Positions 17,491-26,651 of a stretch of DNA of 64,000 bases are shown in pieces. The notes below the pieces were generated by a model. That model saw only the letters and a list, made by a program, of their open reading frames with translations. It searched no databases and was not told the DNA's origin. Source of the stretch: Pseudomonas brassicacearum (lineage in GTDB: Bacteria; Pseudomonadota; Gammaproteobacteria; Pseudomonadales; Pseudomonadaceae); contig NZ_CP007410.1 in the NCBI RefSeq assembly GCF_000585995.1, forward strand, positions 2,383,430-2,447,429, given 5' to 3'. Both the position numbers and the translations under genes were made by a program. How positions within the stretch are numbered: the stretch's first letter is position 1; the number at the start of each line of letters is the position of its first letter.

Positions 17491-18357
17491 ATGCGCACCG
17501 TGCATGAGGCCCCGCGGCCCCAACTCGGCATTCTCTTGTGCCTGCTTTCAATGCTGCTGTTTGCAAGCCAGGACGGCATCACCAAGGTGCTGGTCAAGGA
17601 CCTCCCCGTCGCGCAGCTCGTCATGGTGCGCTATTGGGTATTCCTTGCGTTTGCTATTGGCTATAGCGTCTATCAAGGACGCCTGCGGGTTGCCTGTCGA
17701 AGCCAGCATCCTGTTCTCCAGATCCTCCGGGCGCTGATTGGAGTCGGTGAAAGCGCTTTGTTCGGGTTGGGGCTGCGTTACCTGGGAATGGCTGAGATGC
17801 ATGCCTTGTATGCGGTCTTTCCTCTGATGACCCTGGCGTTGGCGGGAGCATTCCTGGGTGAGTCCATCGGCATTCGTCGATGGGTGGCTGCTGCCATCGG
17901 TTTCATGGGAACCTTGGTGATCCTGCGCCCAGGGACCGGTGTTTTCGAACTTGCCGCGCTGATTCCCCTGTTATCGGCCCTGGGTTTTGCAGTCTTCAGC
18001 GTGCTGACCCGGCGAATCAGCCGGGATGATTCCTTCGCGACAAACATGCTCTACATGGGATTTTTCGGGGCGATAGCCATCACGCTGTCAGGCCTGCCTG
18101 GATGGGTTTCTCCGAGCCCGGAGCAGTGGGGCCTGATTGTTGTGCTTTCCACGATAGGCATGGTGGCGCAGTTGCTCCTTCTCCAGGCGCTCAGATACGC
18201 GACGGCGGCGACCCTGCAACCCTTCAACTACACGCTATTGGTGTTTGCCACGTTCATCGGCCTGTTTGTATTCGGCGAATTGCCTGATACATGGACAGTC
18301 GTGGGAGCAGGGTTGGTGGTGACCGGTGGTCTGTTTGCGCTTAAGGCGAAAGGGTAG
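17491..18357 (+). CDS. EamA/DMT-family transporter
   Basis: 288 residues from the ATG at 17491 (GGAGG about 9 bases upstream); an ATG at 17455 would add 12 polar residues. About 10 membrane segments are visible, in two EamA repeats (first from LGILLCLLSMLLFASQDGITK, second from LAALIPLLSALGFAVFSV). It starts 64 bases after the DddQ-like cupin gene on the same strand. It could import or export a betaine-related metabolite, or export an amino acid; the sequence does not decide. Confidence 0.85.
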   Translation: MRTVHEAPRPQLGILLCLLSMLLFASQDGITKVLVKDLPVAQLVMVRYWVFLAFAIGYSVYQGRLRVACRSQHPVLQILRALIGVGESALFGLGLRYLGMAEMHALYAVFPLMTLALAGAFLGESIGIRRWVAAAIGFMGTLVILRPGTGVFELAALIPLLSALGFAVFSVLTRRISRDDSFATNMLYMGFFGAIAITLSGLPGWVSPSPEQWGLIVVLSTIGMVAQLLLLQALRYATAATLQPFNYTLLVFATFIGLFVFGELPDTWTVVGAGLVVTGGLFALKAKG

Positions 18358-18416
18358 GGGACAGCACCCCGTCCGAGGCGTGTCAGCCGCTATGTGCTCA
18401 ACGACTTGAAGGGATT

Positions 18417-18450
18417 TGAAAAAACGCCGTGACGAGTGTCATGGCGTTCT
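18417..18450 (-). terminator. Intrinsic terminator of the dCache chemoreceptor gene
   Basis: On the minus strand AACGCC-ATGAC, a 4-base loop, GTCAC-GGCGTT form a long stem followed by TTTT. It lies about 50 bases beyond the chemoreceptor stop codon. Confidence 0.7.
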
Positions 18451-18499
18451 TGATGTTACGTGCAGAGGAGCCGTCCCTGGCCCTTTCAGGTGCAACAAT

Positions 18500-20443
18500 C
18501 TAGAACTTGAACCGCCCCACCAACCCCTTGAGTTGCCCGGAAATATCGGTCAAACGCCCCGAACCGGTCTGTGCCGAGTGGGCAAACTCTTCCACCAACT
18601 GCGCATCGGCATGGATCTGCGCGATGTGCCTGTTGATGTCTTCGGCCACCTGGTGCTGCTCCTCGGCGGCCGTAGCGATCTGGGTGTTCTGGTCGCGGAT
18701 CGAGTCCACCGAGTTGCGGATCTTGTCGAAACTGTCGCGGGCCTGTTGGATGCGCTCAACGCTGGTTTGCGACGTTTGCAGGCTGCCTTGCATCTGCAGG
18801 GTGACTTCCTGGGTACGCCGCGCGAGGTTGCCCAGCAGGCTGTCGATCTCACCCGTGGAGTCGGCGGTACGCCGGGCCAGGGCGCGGACTTCGTCGGCCA
18901 CCACGGCAAACCCACGCCCCTGGTCACCGGCACGCGCCGCTTCGATGGCGGCGTTGAGGGCCAGCAGGTTGGTCTGTTCGGCAATCGAGCGAATGGTGTC
19001 GAGGATGGTGTTGATGTTCTTGCTGTCCTGCTCCAGCGCCTGCATGGTCTGGGTCGACTTTTGCAGATCCTCGCTCAGTCTCAGCACGCTGCCGGTGGCT
19101 TCGCCGATGTGCTGTTGCCCATCGTGCACATCGCGGTAGCCCTCGTCCGCACTGGTGGCGGCCTGGCTGCACGAGCGGGCCACTTCGTTGGCGGTGGCGA
19201 CCATCTCGTTGAAGGCGGTGCTCACCAACTCTACCGCTTGACGCTGGCGCCCGGCGGCTTCGTTCATGTTTTGGGCCACTTCGCTGGTGTCGGCCGCCGC
19301 ATTTTGCAGGTCCGAAGAGGCGCTGCCGATGCGCTGCACCAATTGCGCGATCATGCCCAGGAACTGGTTGAACCAGCTGGCCAGGGTGGCGGTTTCATCC
19401 TTGCCCTGCACCGTGAGTTTGCGGGTGAGATCACCTTCACCTTCGGCGATTTCCTGCAGGCCGTTGGCAACCCCGCGGATCGGCCGCACGATGACGCTGG
19501 CGAAACTGGCGCCGACGATGGCGAAGACCACGGCCAGCGCGGCCGCGATGGCGGCGATCAACCAGGTCAGGCTCGAGGCTTCGGCCATCACTTCGTCACG
19601 CTTGATCAGGCCGATGAAGCGCCAGCCCAGCCCTTTGGAGCTGACCACGTTGGCCATGTAGGGCACGCCGTCGATCTCGATCTGGGTCACGCCATCGCTG
19701 CTTTTGGCCAGCTCGGCATAGTTGGGGCCCAGGTCGGCCAGCGGCTTGAAGTTGTGCTTGGCATCGGCGGCGTCCACCAGGACGTTGCCGTTGGCTTCCA
19801 CCAGCATCAGGTAGCCGCTTTCGCCCAGCTTGATGTTCTTGACCAGTTCGGTGAGTTGCTTGAGCGACACGTCCAGGCCTACAACGCCCACCAGCTTGCC
19901 GCTGGCGTCGGCAATCGTGTGTACGATCCCGATCAGCGATACGTCATCCGGTGCCCAGTAGTAGGCGTCAGTACGCACGTTGTTGCCGGGTGAGGCGATG
20001 GCCGCCTTGTACCATGGACGCACGCGTGGGTCGTAGTTGGAGATCTTGGGATCGTCAGGCCAACTGGCGTAGCCGCCATCGGCCAGCCCTACGGAGAGAT
20101 AGGCTGTGGTTGGATGGCTCTTGGCGAATCTGTCAAAGATCTCCAAAAGCTGTTTGTTGTTTTCCGGCAGGGGAATCTGTGCGGCGTCGGCGCCGGAATA
20201 GTTTTTCAGGTCTTTGGCGGCGACGATACGCGGGTCCTTGGCAAAGAACTCGACGTTCTGGCTGATGCCATCGAAAAACTGCTTCATGCCATTGTCGATC
20301 TGGCGGATCTCACGACCGCTGCTGTCCAGGAAGTTGGCTTTGGCGGCGTCGCGCAGGTTCAATACGACGAGCACCGCCACCAGGATAACCGGGAGGCAGG
20401 CGATGGTCGCGAACGCCCATGTCAGCTTCTGTTTGATATTCAT
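18500..20443 (-). CDS. Methyl-accepting chemotaxis protein with dCache_1 sensor domain
   Basis: 647 residues: membrane segment about 10-30, periplasmic dCache domain about 35-275, second membrane segment near 280-305, HAMP, then the cytoplasmic signalling domain with the hairpin tip [18 protein letters not shown]. The amino-acid-sensor motif of PctA-type receptors is present: Y137, R142, W144, Y145, Y161 and D191, with spacings nearly equal to PctA. An extra Y162-W163 follows the fourth position. It therefore should bind an amino acid or a close relative. Its place beside betaine catabolic genes suggests a quaternary amine such as proline betaine as ligand; that is inference. Confidence 0.88.
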   Translation of the reverse strand: MNIKQKLTWAFATIACLPVILVAVLVVLNLRDAAKANFLDSSGREIRQIDNGMKQFFDGISQNVEFFAKDPRIVAAKDLKNYSGADAAQIPLPENNKQLLEIFDRFAKSHPTTAYLSVGLADGGYASWPDDPKISNYDPRVRPWYKAAIASPGNNVRTDAYYWAPDDVSLIGIVHTIADASGKLVGVVGLDVSLKQLTELVKNIKLGESGYLMLVEANGNVLVDAADAKHNFKPLADLGPNYAELAKSSDGVTQIEIDGVPYMANVVSSKGLGWRFIGLIKRDEVMAEASSLTWLIAAIAAALAVVFAIVGASFASVIVRPIRGVANGLQEIAEGEGDLTRKLTVQGKDETATLASWFNQFLGMIAQLVQRIGSASSDLQNAAADTSEVAQNMNEAAGRQRQAVELVSTAFNEMVATANEVARSCSQAATSADEGYRDVHDGQQHIGEATGSVLRLSEDLQKSTQTMQALEQDSKNINTILDTIRSIAEQTNLLALNAAIEAARAGDQGRGFAVVADEVRALARRTADSTGEIDSLLGNLARRTQEVTLQMQGSLQTSQTSVERIQQARDSFDKIRNSVDSIRDQNTQIATAAEEQHQVAEDINRHIAQIHADAQLVEEFAHSAQTGSGRLTDISGQLKGLVGRFKF

Positions 20444-20731
20444 GACTTCTCCCGCAGGTATTTATAAGTGTTGGAACGGCGGAAACATTAGCGGTGAGCG
20501 TTGCGAATTCTGGAGGTGAAGCGCCCATGCCTACCTATAGCGTATCGACCAAGGCCCTATGTACTTTAGGTCGATCGGCTATTAGGGGATGCTGATCGAC
20601 GGCGATGAGGCGATTGCAGACCACGTCGCTAATCTGGAAGATAGCGTCGACGGCTCTGCATCCGGTTGCCTTTTTCTCAACGCGTCGGCGTCAGGCAAGT
20701 CCTGATCGTTTTCCTGTATCAACGAGGCCCT

Positions 20732-21775
20732 ATGCCAAGCGCATTCGAGAGCGTACTTAAAAACAAGAACATGGCTTATCGGCCACTCGGATCACCCGCT
20801 GCCGACCAGGCGCCAATCCGCGTTGCGTTTGTATTGATGGACAACTTTTCGATGATGTCCTTTACCGGCGCGGTGGACGCACTGGTCACCGCCAACCTGA
20901 TGAGCGACATGCCCCTCTACGAGGTGTTGACGGTCGGGGCGTCGGGGTGTCAGGTGACGAGTGATCTGGGGATCGTCATTTCCGCTGATGTCGAACTGGC
21001 GCAGTTGCCGGAAAACCAGGACGTCCTGATCGTCGCCGGGGGCTTTCGCGTGAAGTTGCAAGGCCTGCCTTTGCTGCGGCGCAAGCTACGCGCCAATGCT
21101 GCGTCCGGGGCGATATTGGGGGGGCTGTGGAACGGTGTCTTTTTTGTCGCCGATGCCAACCTGCTCGATGGTTTCGAATGCGCCGTTCATCCAGAAAGCC
21201 GCGCCATGATGACGGAGATGTTTCCCCACGTGAAGGTTTCCAACCGGGCCTATGTCGTTGACCGGGAGCGGGTCAGTTGCGCCGGTGCGAACAGTTCGCT
21301 GCGCATGATGCTCCAGTTGATCAGCAAGACGGGAGGGCAGGCACTGGTGGGCGCCATCGAGGAGATTCTTCGGTGTGATGAGTCAGGCGATAATGCGACG
21401 GACTTGCCGCCGGTGTTCGTCGAGACGGACCCGACGCTGCCGGAAAGTCTCAAGCTGGCTCTGGAGCTGATGTGGCAAAACGTCGAGGAGCCCTTGACCA
21501 TTGACGAGCTGGCAGCCTGCGTCAAGATTTCCAAGCGGCAGTTGGAACGGCGGTTCTGTAGTTTTCTCGGGGCGACCCCAACGCGTTATTACCTGGAACT
21601 GCGCCTGACGCGGGCGCGCCAGCTTATCCAGCAAACCAATCGTTCCGTGACGGAAATCGCCGTGGCGACGGGCTTCGTCAGCTCCCCGCACTTTCAGCGT
21701 CGTTTCCGGGATTTCTTCGGCGTTCCGCCAGGCAGTTATCGTTCCAAGCTTGAGCGCAAGCAAGCGTTGCAGTGA
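20732..21775 (+). CDS. GlxA-family transcriptional regulator (DJ-1/PfpI domain plus AraC HTH)
   Basis: 347 residues from the ATG at 20732 (ACGAGG 6 bases upstream; the frame is open further upstream). A class I glutamine-amidotransferase-like domain lies at about residues 25-210 and an AraC double helix-turn-helix at about 240-340 (ISKRQLERRFCSFLGATPTRYYLELRLTRA, then TEIAVATGFVSSPHFQRRF). Regulators of this build in Pseudomonas include GbdR, CdhR and ArgR, which sense glycine betaine, carnitine and arginine. Divergent from the chemoreceptor at the edge of the betaine island, so a betaine-responsive activator is likely. Confidence 0.88.
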   Translation: MPSAFESVLKNKNMAYRPLGSPAADQAPIRVAFVLMDNFSMMSFTGAVDALVTANLMSDMPLYEVLTVGASGCQVTSDLGIVISADVELAQLPENQDVLIVAGGFRVKLQGLPLLRRKLRANAASGAILGGLWNGVFFVADANLLDGFECAVHPESRAMMTEMFPHVKVSNRAYVVDRERVSCAGANSSLRMMLQLISKTGGQALVGAIEEILRCDESGDNATDLPPVFVETDPTLPESLKLALELMWQNVEEPLTIDELAACVKISKRQLERRFCSFLGATPTRYYLELRLTRARQLIQQTNRSVTEIAVATGFVSSPHFQRRFRDFFGVPPGSYRSKLERKQALQ

Positions 21776-21831
21776 GAGCGGGTTTCCTGCGTTGCTGGGT
21801 CGCCAACGCAGCCAAGGGCCTGATCTCTCGA

Positions 21832-22038
21832 TCAGGCCGCACGAACCCTTTGGATCATGTACAGAACGATACAACCGGTGGCACACAACCAGATAATCGA
21901 ACCGGAAGCGGCGACGATCAATGTGAGGTCGGAGTCTTGTTCGACCATGCCCGGAACCGCATACCCGAACCAAAGCAGTGAGACTAGAACGTAAACCAGC
22001 AGCGACATCAGGAACTCGAATATCTTTTTTGCGTGCAT
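21832..22038 (-). CDS. Small two-pass membrane protein, unknown function
   Basis: 68 residues with two hydrophobic segments (about 8-28 and 40-62) separated by a short acidic loop, EQDSDL. The start has GGGGAAG 4-5 bases upstream, supporting a real gene. It is convergent with the GlxA regulator, and a perfect GGCCTGATC/GATCAGGCC hairpin (21817-21838) overlaps its stop codon and may end both transcripts. I do not recognise a family. Confidence 0.6.
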   Translation of the reverse strand: MHAKKIFEFLMSLLVYVLVSLLWFGYAVPGMVEQDSDLTLIVAASGSIIWLCATGCIVLYMIQRVRAA

Positions 22039-22232
22039 GAATCTTCCCCACCCGCCAATGTTAGACGGGTATTTCAGGTGAACGGGTCAGGTTGCCTTTT
22101 TCTGTCTGCGCAGAAATAAAGGGTCTTGCAGTATTGGATGGCGAGTCGTCGCAGGGCGCGCCATCAAACACGAAGACATCCATGTCAGAGCACTTTGCTC
22201 TGTAGTGACCTTCGCTCCAAGCGCGAAAGGTA

Positions 22233-22252
22233 ACGCCGCAGACTAGCGGCGT
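22233..22252 (-). terminator. Hairpin after the lipoprotein gene
   Basis: ACGCCGC, a 6-base loop, GCGGCGT form a perfect stem about 5 bases past the stop codon on the minus strand, followed by TACCTTTC. The weak T run makes it a modest terminator candidate. Confidence 0.45.
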
Positions 22253-22257
22253 CGGGA

Positions 22258-22659
22258 TCAGCTTTTGTCGTCTGGTTGTGCTTCAGGCGCCAGCTCATCG
22301 GGCTGCGAGGCGGTCAAGGTGGAGCCATTGCAGAGGACTTTCCCCACTTCGTCGGCTACCGTACCGTCGACGATTCGTCCCTGCATTTCGTCAAACTTGA
22401 CGTTTTCCAGGTCCTCGATGCTGCTGTACATGCCCATGTGACGGACATTGCGTTTGGCGCAATCAAGTTCCAGTTTTGTGTAGCTGGTGAAATAGGATCC
22501 TGCTCTTCGTATGGTGGCCTGAATGGCGGAGCCACTCTCAGCAAACGAGACGATGGCGTATTCGGCATCCGAGTCGTCGTAGCTGTATTTGATTTTCTGA
22601 ACGTCCGCTATGGCGCAGCCCGCTACGAAAAGTACCGCAACCGAAATAACCGTTTTCAT
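22258..22659 (-). CDS. Small putative lipoprotein, unknown function
   Basis: 133 residues from the ATG at 22659, which has GGAAG 6 bases upstream. The N terminus MKTVISVAVLFVAGC is a short lipoprotein signal with a VAGC lipobox; Cys15 would be lipidated. The mature part contains two further Cys (LDCAKR and KVLCNG) that could pair. It resembles small surface-adhesin-like or DUF lipoproteins of Pseudomonas in general features, but I cannot assign a family. Confidence 0.65.
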   Translation of the reverse strand: MKTVISVAVLFVAGCAIADVQKIKYSYDDSDAEYAIVSFAESGSAIQATIRRAGSYFTSYTKLELDCAKRNVRHMGMYSSIEDLENVKFDEMQGRIVDGTVADEVGKVLCNGSTLTASQPDELAPEAQPDDKS

Positions 22660-22885
22660 GCATTCTTCCATGAATAAGCTGAAGCCAAGAGACGGGTGGC
22701 AAAGTGAGATCATTTTGCTCGGCTTGTAACATCGAGTCAACAATCAGCAGGACGCCATGAGCACTGTCAGTCAGAAAACCACCTGCTGAACGGAACTTTA
22801 TAGACGACTTTGGCTCGCGTGCAACAAATGCACCTATGACAAACCGATCAGCGGCGGGTGGATCGCACGTGTGTGGGACCGGGAT

Positions 22886-22918
22886 AAAAAAACCGATGCC
22901 CCTACAGGCATCGGTTTT
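22886..22918 (-). terminator. Terminator of the pirin gene
   Basis: On the minus strand AAAACCGATGCC, loop TGTAGG, GGCATCGGTTTT is followed by more T. It lies about 20 bases beyond the pirin stop codon. T runs flank both sides, so it may work in both directions. Confidence 0.8.
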
Positions 22919-22939
22919 CTAAGGTAGCTGGACCCCGCC

Positions 22940-23662
22940 TCATGGCATTTGCGGCAGTTCCTGCGGCCGCAAATCAAACACCAGTACCTCGGCATCCTGG
23001 CCGTTACTCAACGTCAGTGCTTGCTCCTCGCGTACTCGCACACCGTCACCTTCTTGTAGCGGTACACCATTGAGCTCGACACTGCCCCGGGCTACATGCA
23101 CGTAGGCATAACGATCAGCTGCCAGGGTCAAGGTGGCGCTTTCTTGACCGTCGAACAGCCCGGCATAGACCCGTGCGTCCTGGCGTACCTGGAGCGAGCC
23201 CTCGGCGCCGTCCGGGGAAATGATCAACTGCAGGCGCCCGCGTTTTTGTTCGGCGCTGAAGTGCTCCTGTTGATAGCGCGGCGTGGCACCACTGACGTTG
23301 GGCACGATCCAGATTTGCAGGAAGTGCACCAATTCGTCGGCACTGTGATTGAACTCACTGTGGGCCACGCCACTGCCGGCACTCATCAATTGCACATCGC
23401 CTGGGCGAATCACCGAGCCCGTGCCCAGGGTGTCCTTATGCTCCAACGCGCCTTCGAGCACATAGGAGAAAATCTCCATGTCCCGATGAGGGTGTTGGCC
23501 GAAGCCCTTGGCGGCCGCGACTCGGTCGTCGTTGATGACCAACAGGTCGGAAAAGCCTTGTTCATTGACGTTGCGGTAGCTGGCGAAAGAAAACGTATGG
23601 AACGAGGTCAGCCAGCCGTGGCGGGCGATGCCGCGGTCCGAAGCTTTGCGAAGGGTCAGCAT
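22940..23662 (-). CDS. Pirin family protein (bicupin, YhaK-like)
   Basis: 240 residues from the ATG at 23662, chosen since GGAG sits 7 bases upstream. The start MLTLRKASDRGIARHGWLTS with HTFSFASYRN, and the metal motif GFGQHPHRDMEIFSYVLEG with HSEFNHS, are pirin signatures. The two cupin domains occupy about residues 5-125 and 135-235. Bacterial pirins of this group have quercetinase-like or redox-linked roles, but the physiological one is unsettled. It is monocistronic, with its own terminator. Confidence 0.88.
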   Translation of the reverse strand: MLTLRKASDRGIARHGWLTSFHTFSFASYRNVNEQGFSDLLVINDDRVAAAKGFGQHPHRDMEIFSYVLEGALEHKDTLGTGSVIRPGDVQLMSAGSGVAHSEFNHSADELVHFLQIWIVPNVSGATPRYQQEHFSAEQKRGRLQLIISPDGAEGSLQVRQDARVYAGLFDGQESATLTLAADRYAYVHVARGSVELNGVPLQEGDGVRVREEQALTLSNGQDAEVLVFDLRPQELPQMP

Positions 23663-23867
23663 GGTCATTCTCCTGGTTCAGTGGGTGACGGCTGTGGCCG
23701 TTCACCGGGTTCAGAAGAAGGTTAATGGTTATCGAAGTATTCAATAAGGAGGTGGAAAACGAAAGACTGTCCGCTTTGAGTGGACAATGCTCAAATGTGA
23801 CCAGCCGGCGCTTCGTTTCGCCATAATGCATGGGATGACTGATGCCCTCAATTAAACGACGACTCCT

Positions 23868-23951
23868 GTGGGAGCGAGCTTGCTCGCGATAGCGTCCGTT
23901 CAGCTTGCCTCAATGTCGTTTGACACTCCGCTATCGCGAGCAATCTCCCAC
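23868..23951. repeat. REP pair, GTGGGAGCGAGCTTGCTCGCGA family
   Basis: An outward-facing inverted pair of the common Pseudomonas REP; the right copy is shortened (GCGAGCAATCTCCCAC lacks the inner GCTCG). It fills part of the 366-base gap between the pirin and the second GlxA regulator; the remainder shows nothing beyond promoter-length sequence. Confidence 0.85.
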
Positions 23952-24028
23952 GGGGTTTCATTCCAGGGTTTGGGTTGGCGAGCATCAGGCTTCGCTGCGC
24001 TTACCTGGATTTTTTGGTGTATGTCCCA

Positions 24029-24979
24029 ATGAAAACCGTTGCAATGGTGTTGTTCCCGGATTTCTTGCTGCTCGACATGGCCGGGCCGCTTGAAGTGTTT
24101 TCCATCGCCAATCGCTATCTTGAGCCAGACCATCGTTATCAACTGCTGACCCTGGGCACCGAGCGCGGCGCGTTGCGGGCGTCCAATGGCGTGACGGTAC
24201 AGGCCGATATTCATATCGACCAAGCCTGGGCGGCCTATGACGTGTTGCTGGTACCGGGCGGGCCGGGGGCCTACAACGATCAGCACCCGGGCCTGCATAC
24301 CTGGCTGCGCGCGGCGGCGCAACGAGCCACGCGCTACGGCTCCATTTGCACTGGGGCCTTCGTGCTTGGCGAGGCTGGGTTGCTCGACGGTTACCGCGTC
24401 ACCACTCACTGGCATTACACCGAACGCCTGATCCGCCGTTTCCCCAAGGCGCTGGTGGAAACCGACAAGATCTTTCTCCAGGACCGGCGCCTGATCACCT
24501 CCGGTGGTGTGACCGCCGGGATTGACCTGGCGCTGTCCATCGTCGCGCAAGACCACGGCCGCAAAGTGGCGCTGGACGTGGCCAAGGTGTTGTTGGTGGT
24601 GATGAAGCGCCAGGGCGGGCAGGCGCAGTTCAGCCCGCTGGTGGCGGCCGTGGCACCGCAGGAATCGGCCATTACCCGGGTGCAGAATCATGTGATGGAA
24701 CATCTGGAAGAACCCTTCACCATTGAGCGTATGGCCGCGTTGGCCGCCATGAGCCCGCGGCATTTCGCCCGGGTCTTTGCCCGTGAGGTGAAGATGACGC
24801 CCATGGAGTTCCTGCAAGGCGCACGCATCGACCGGGCCCGCCAGTTGCTGGAAAGCACTGATCTGCCCCTCAAGACCGTGGCATTTCGCAGTGGCTTCGG
24901 CAGTGTGCGCCACATGCGTTTCCTGTTCAGTGAAAAGCTCGGCCTGACCCCGGTGCAGTATCGCCAGCAATTCAGTTGA
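24029..24979 (+). CDS. GlxA-family transcriptional regulator
   Basis: 316 residues from the ATG at 24029 (MKTVAMVLFPDFLLLDMAGPLEVF). A DJ-1/PfpI-like domain covers about residues 1-185, with GSICTGAFVLGEAGLLDG at its nucleophile elbow, and the AraC helix-turn-helix pair about 210-310 (MSPRHFARVFAREVKMTPMEFL). It is divergent from the pirin gene, across a REP pair. GlxA proteins retain the amidotransferase fold without its enzyme activity and usually sense a small metabolite. The target is not evident, though the divergent pirin gene is one candidate. Confidence 0.87.
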   Translation: MKTVAMVLFPDFLLLDMAGPLEVFSIANRYLEPDHRYQLLTLGTERGALRASNGVTVQADIHIDQAWAAYDVLLVPGGPGAYNDQHPGLHTWLRAAAQRATRYGSICTGAFVLGEAGLLDGYRVTTHWHYTERLIRRFPKALVETDKIFLQDRRLITSGGVTAGIDLALSIVAQDHGRKVALDVAKVLLVVMKRQGGQAQFSPLVAAVAPQESAITRVQNHVMEHLEEPFTIERMAALAAMSPRHFARVFAREVKMTPMEFLQGARIDRARQLLESTDLPLKTVAFRSGFGSVRHMRFLFSEKLGLTPVQYRQQFS

Positions 24980-25163
24980 ACGTTGTGTGTCCGTCCAGGG
25001 CATCGCGATGTCCGTGACGCTCCCTGTGCCAGCATTGTCCTCTTGGCAGCGCCTGCCAAGATAACGGCGAACCCTCTGGAAAGGATGCGCAGGAGCCAGG
25101 GCAGACGCGTTCAGTGATAGGTAACGTGTCTGCCCGGATTGGTTATCCGGCGCTGGATCGCCC

Positions 25164-26651
25164 ATGAACAGTTTCGTCAAACCCGATTCCGAGCCGGCGG
25201 TGGGCTTCGGTCCGTTTGCCTTTTACCGACAGCAGCGACTGGTTACGTGTGAGGGCAAGCCCCTGGCGCTGGGCGGGCGTGCCCTGGACATTCTCCAGGT
25301 ACTGGTTGAGCACGCCGGCACTTTCGTCAGCAAGCAAGCGCTGATCGCGCGCGTCTGGCCCGACAGCGTCGTGGAAGACATCAACCTGCGGGTGCACATC
25401 GCGGCGTTGCGGCGGGCTTTCGGTGATGGGCGGGACGGCTGTCACTACATCCTCAATGATCCCCGCCAAGGCTATTGCTTTGCGGCCACCGTGGCCTTGG
25501 AGGTGGGTGTCGAACGGCGGGCCCCCCGATTATCCGAGCGGCATAACCTGCCCACCCGATTGAGTCCGGTGATCGGTCGCGACAAGGTGCTGGGGCGGTT
25601 ATTGGCTGACGTACCCCGGCAGCCCCTGACTACCGTGACCGGTCCGGGCGGTGTCGGCAAGAGCACCGTGGTGCTGCGAGTGGCCGAGCTGTTGTTGGAG
25701 CATTTTGACGACGGGGCCTGGTTCGTTGACCTGTCCGCCGTCAGCGACGCCTCGCAGGTGTTGGCGCAGGTCGCCCGCACACTCGGCCTGCAAGGCGAGC
25801 ACTTGGACCGGCAACTGGCCCCCCGTCGAATGTTGCTGGTGCTCGATGGCTGCGAACATGCGCTCGGCGCCTGCCGAGTGCTGGCTCAGGCACTGCGCTC
25901 GGCACCTGGGGTGTCGCTGTTGGTGAGCAGCCGCGAACCCTTGGGCATCACGGATGAAAGCGTTGTGCAGTTGCAGGGCTTGGCGGTGGCGTCGGCCCTT
26001 GCGCCTGGGCATCAGATAGCGGCGTGCCCGGCCGTGCAATTGTTGATCGACCTGGTTGGCGCCCGGCAGCAAGGCTTCAAGCCGGGGGAGCGCGACTGGG
26101 TCGTCCTTGCGCAGATCTGCCAGCGTTTGGACGGGTTGCCGCTGGCATTGGAACTGGCGGCAGCCCAGGTCGACGCCCTGGGCGTGGCTGGGGTGCTGGA
26201 GCAGTTGGATTATGGTTTGTCACTCTTGAGCCATGGACGACGCACGGCGGTGGCCCGCCACCGAAGCCTGGAGGCCTTGCTGGATTGGAGTTACGAGCGC
26301 TTGAGTGCTGACGAACAGAAGGTGTTCCAGCGCCTGTCGGTGTTTGATGAGCCCTTTACCCTAAAGGCGGCCATGGCGGTGATCAGTTGTGCCGAATTGG
26401 CAGTGGGGCAATTGCCTTGGTTGCTGTCACGGCTGGTGAGCCAATCACTGGTGATGGTCGAGCAGGGCGCCGACGGGGTTCACTTTCACTTGCTCCACAC
26501 CACCCGCGCCTATGCCCGGGAAAAACTACGGCGCATTGGTCAGTGGCAGGTGTTCCAGCGGCATTACGTGTTGCAGGAGGCTTGGGTGCCACGCCGCTCA
26601 AGGCTCGAGACGTTGACTCAGGGTCAGGAGCAGTGCGCTGGCTTGCTGTAG
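25164..26651 (+). CDS. Winged-helix / STAND-type ATPase regulator, shortened
   Basis: 495 residues. An OmpR-type winged helix lies at about residues 10-110 (GGRALDILQVLVEHAGTFVSKQALIARVWPDSVVEDINLRVH), then an NB-ARC-like ATPase with Walker A GPGGVGKST near 160 and Walker B LLVLDGCEHA near 230. The convergent neighbour is a 934-residue paralogue with a long TPR-like tail that this protein lacks. Its last 18 codons are read antisense through the 3' end of that neighbour, suggesting the original C terminus was lost by deletion. It may be a truncated paralogue still able to bind DNA and ATP. Confidence 0.82.
   Translation: MNSFVKPDSEPAVGFGPFAFYRQQRLVTCEGKPLALGGRALDILQVLVEHAGTFVSKQALIARVWPDSVVEDINLRVHIAALRRAFGDGRDGCHYILNDPRQGYCFAATVALEVGVERRAPRLSERHNLPTRLSPVIGRDKVLGRLLADVPRQPLTTVTGPGGVGKSTVVLRVAELLLEHFDDGAWFVDLSAVSDASQVLAQVARTLGLQGEHLDRQLAPRRMLLVLDGCEHALGACRVLAQALRSAPGVSLLVSSREPLGITDESVVQLQGLAVASALAPGHQIAACPAVQLLIDLVGARQQGFKPGERDWVVLAQICQRLDGLPLALELAAAQVDALGVAGVLEQLDYGLSLLSHGRRTAVARHRSLEALLDWSYERLSADEQKVFQRLSVFDEPFTLKAAMAVISCAELAVGQLPWLLSRLVSQSLVMVEQGADGVHFHLLHTTRAYAREKLRRIGQWQVFQRHYVLQEAWVPRRSRLETLTQGQEQCAGLL

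Noticed and set aside
18416..19993. A 525-codon open frame antisense to the dCache chemoreceptor
   Set aside because: Composition and complete overlap with the chemoreceptor mark it as a shadow.
23900..25180. A 426-codon open frame antisense to the second GlxA regulator
   Set aside because: Covers a convincing GlxA/AraC gene and parts of a REP element; no recognisable domain.
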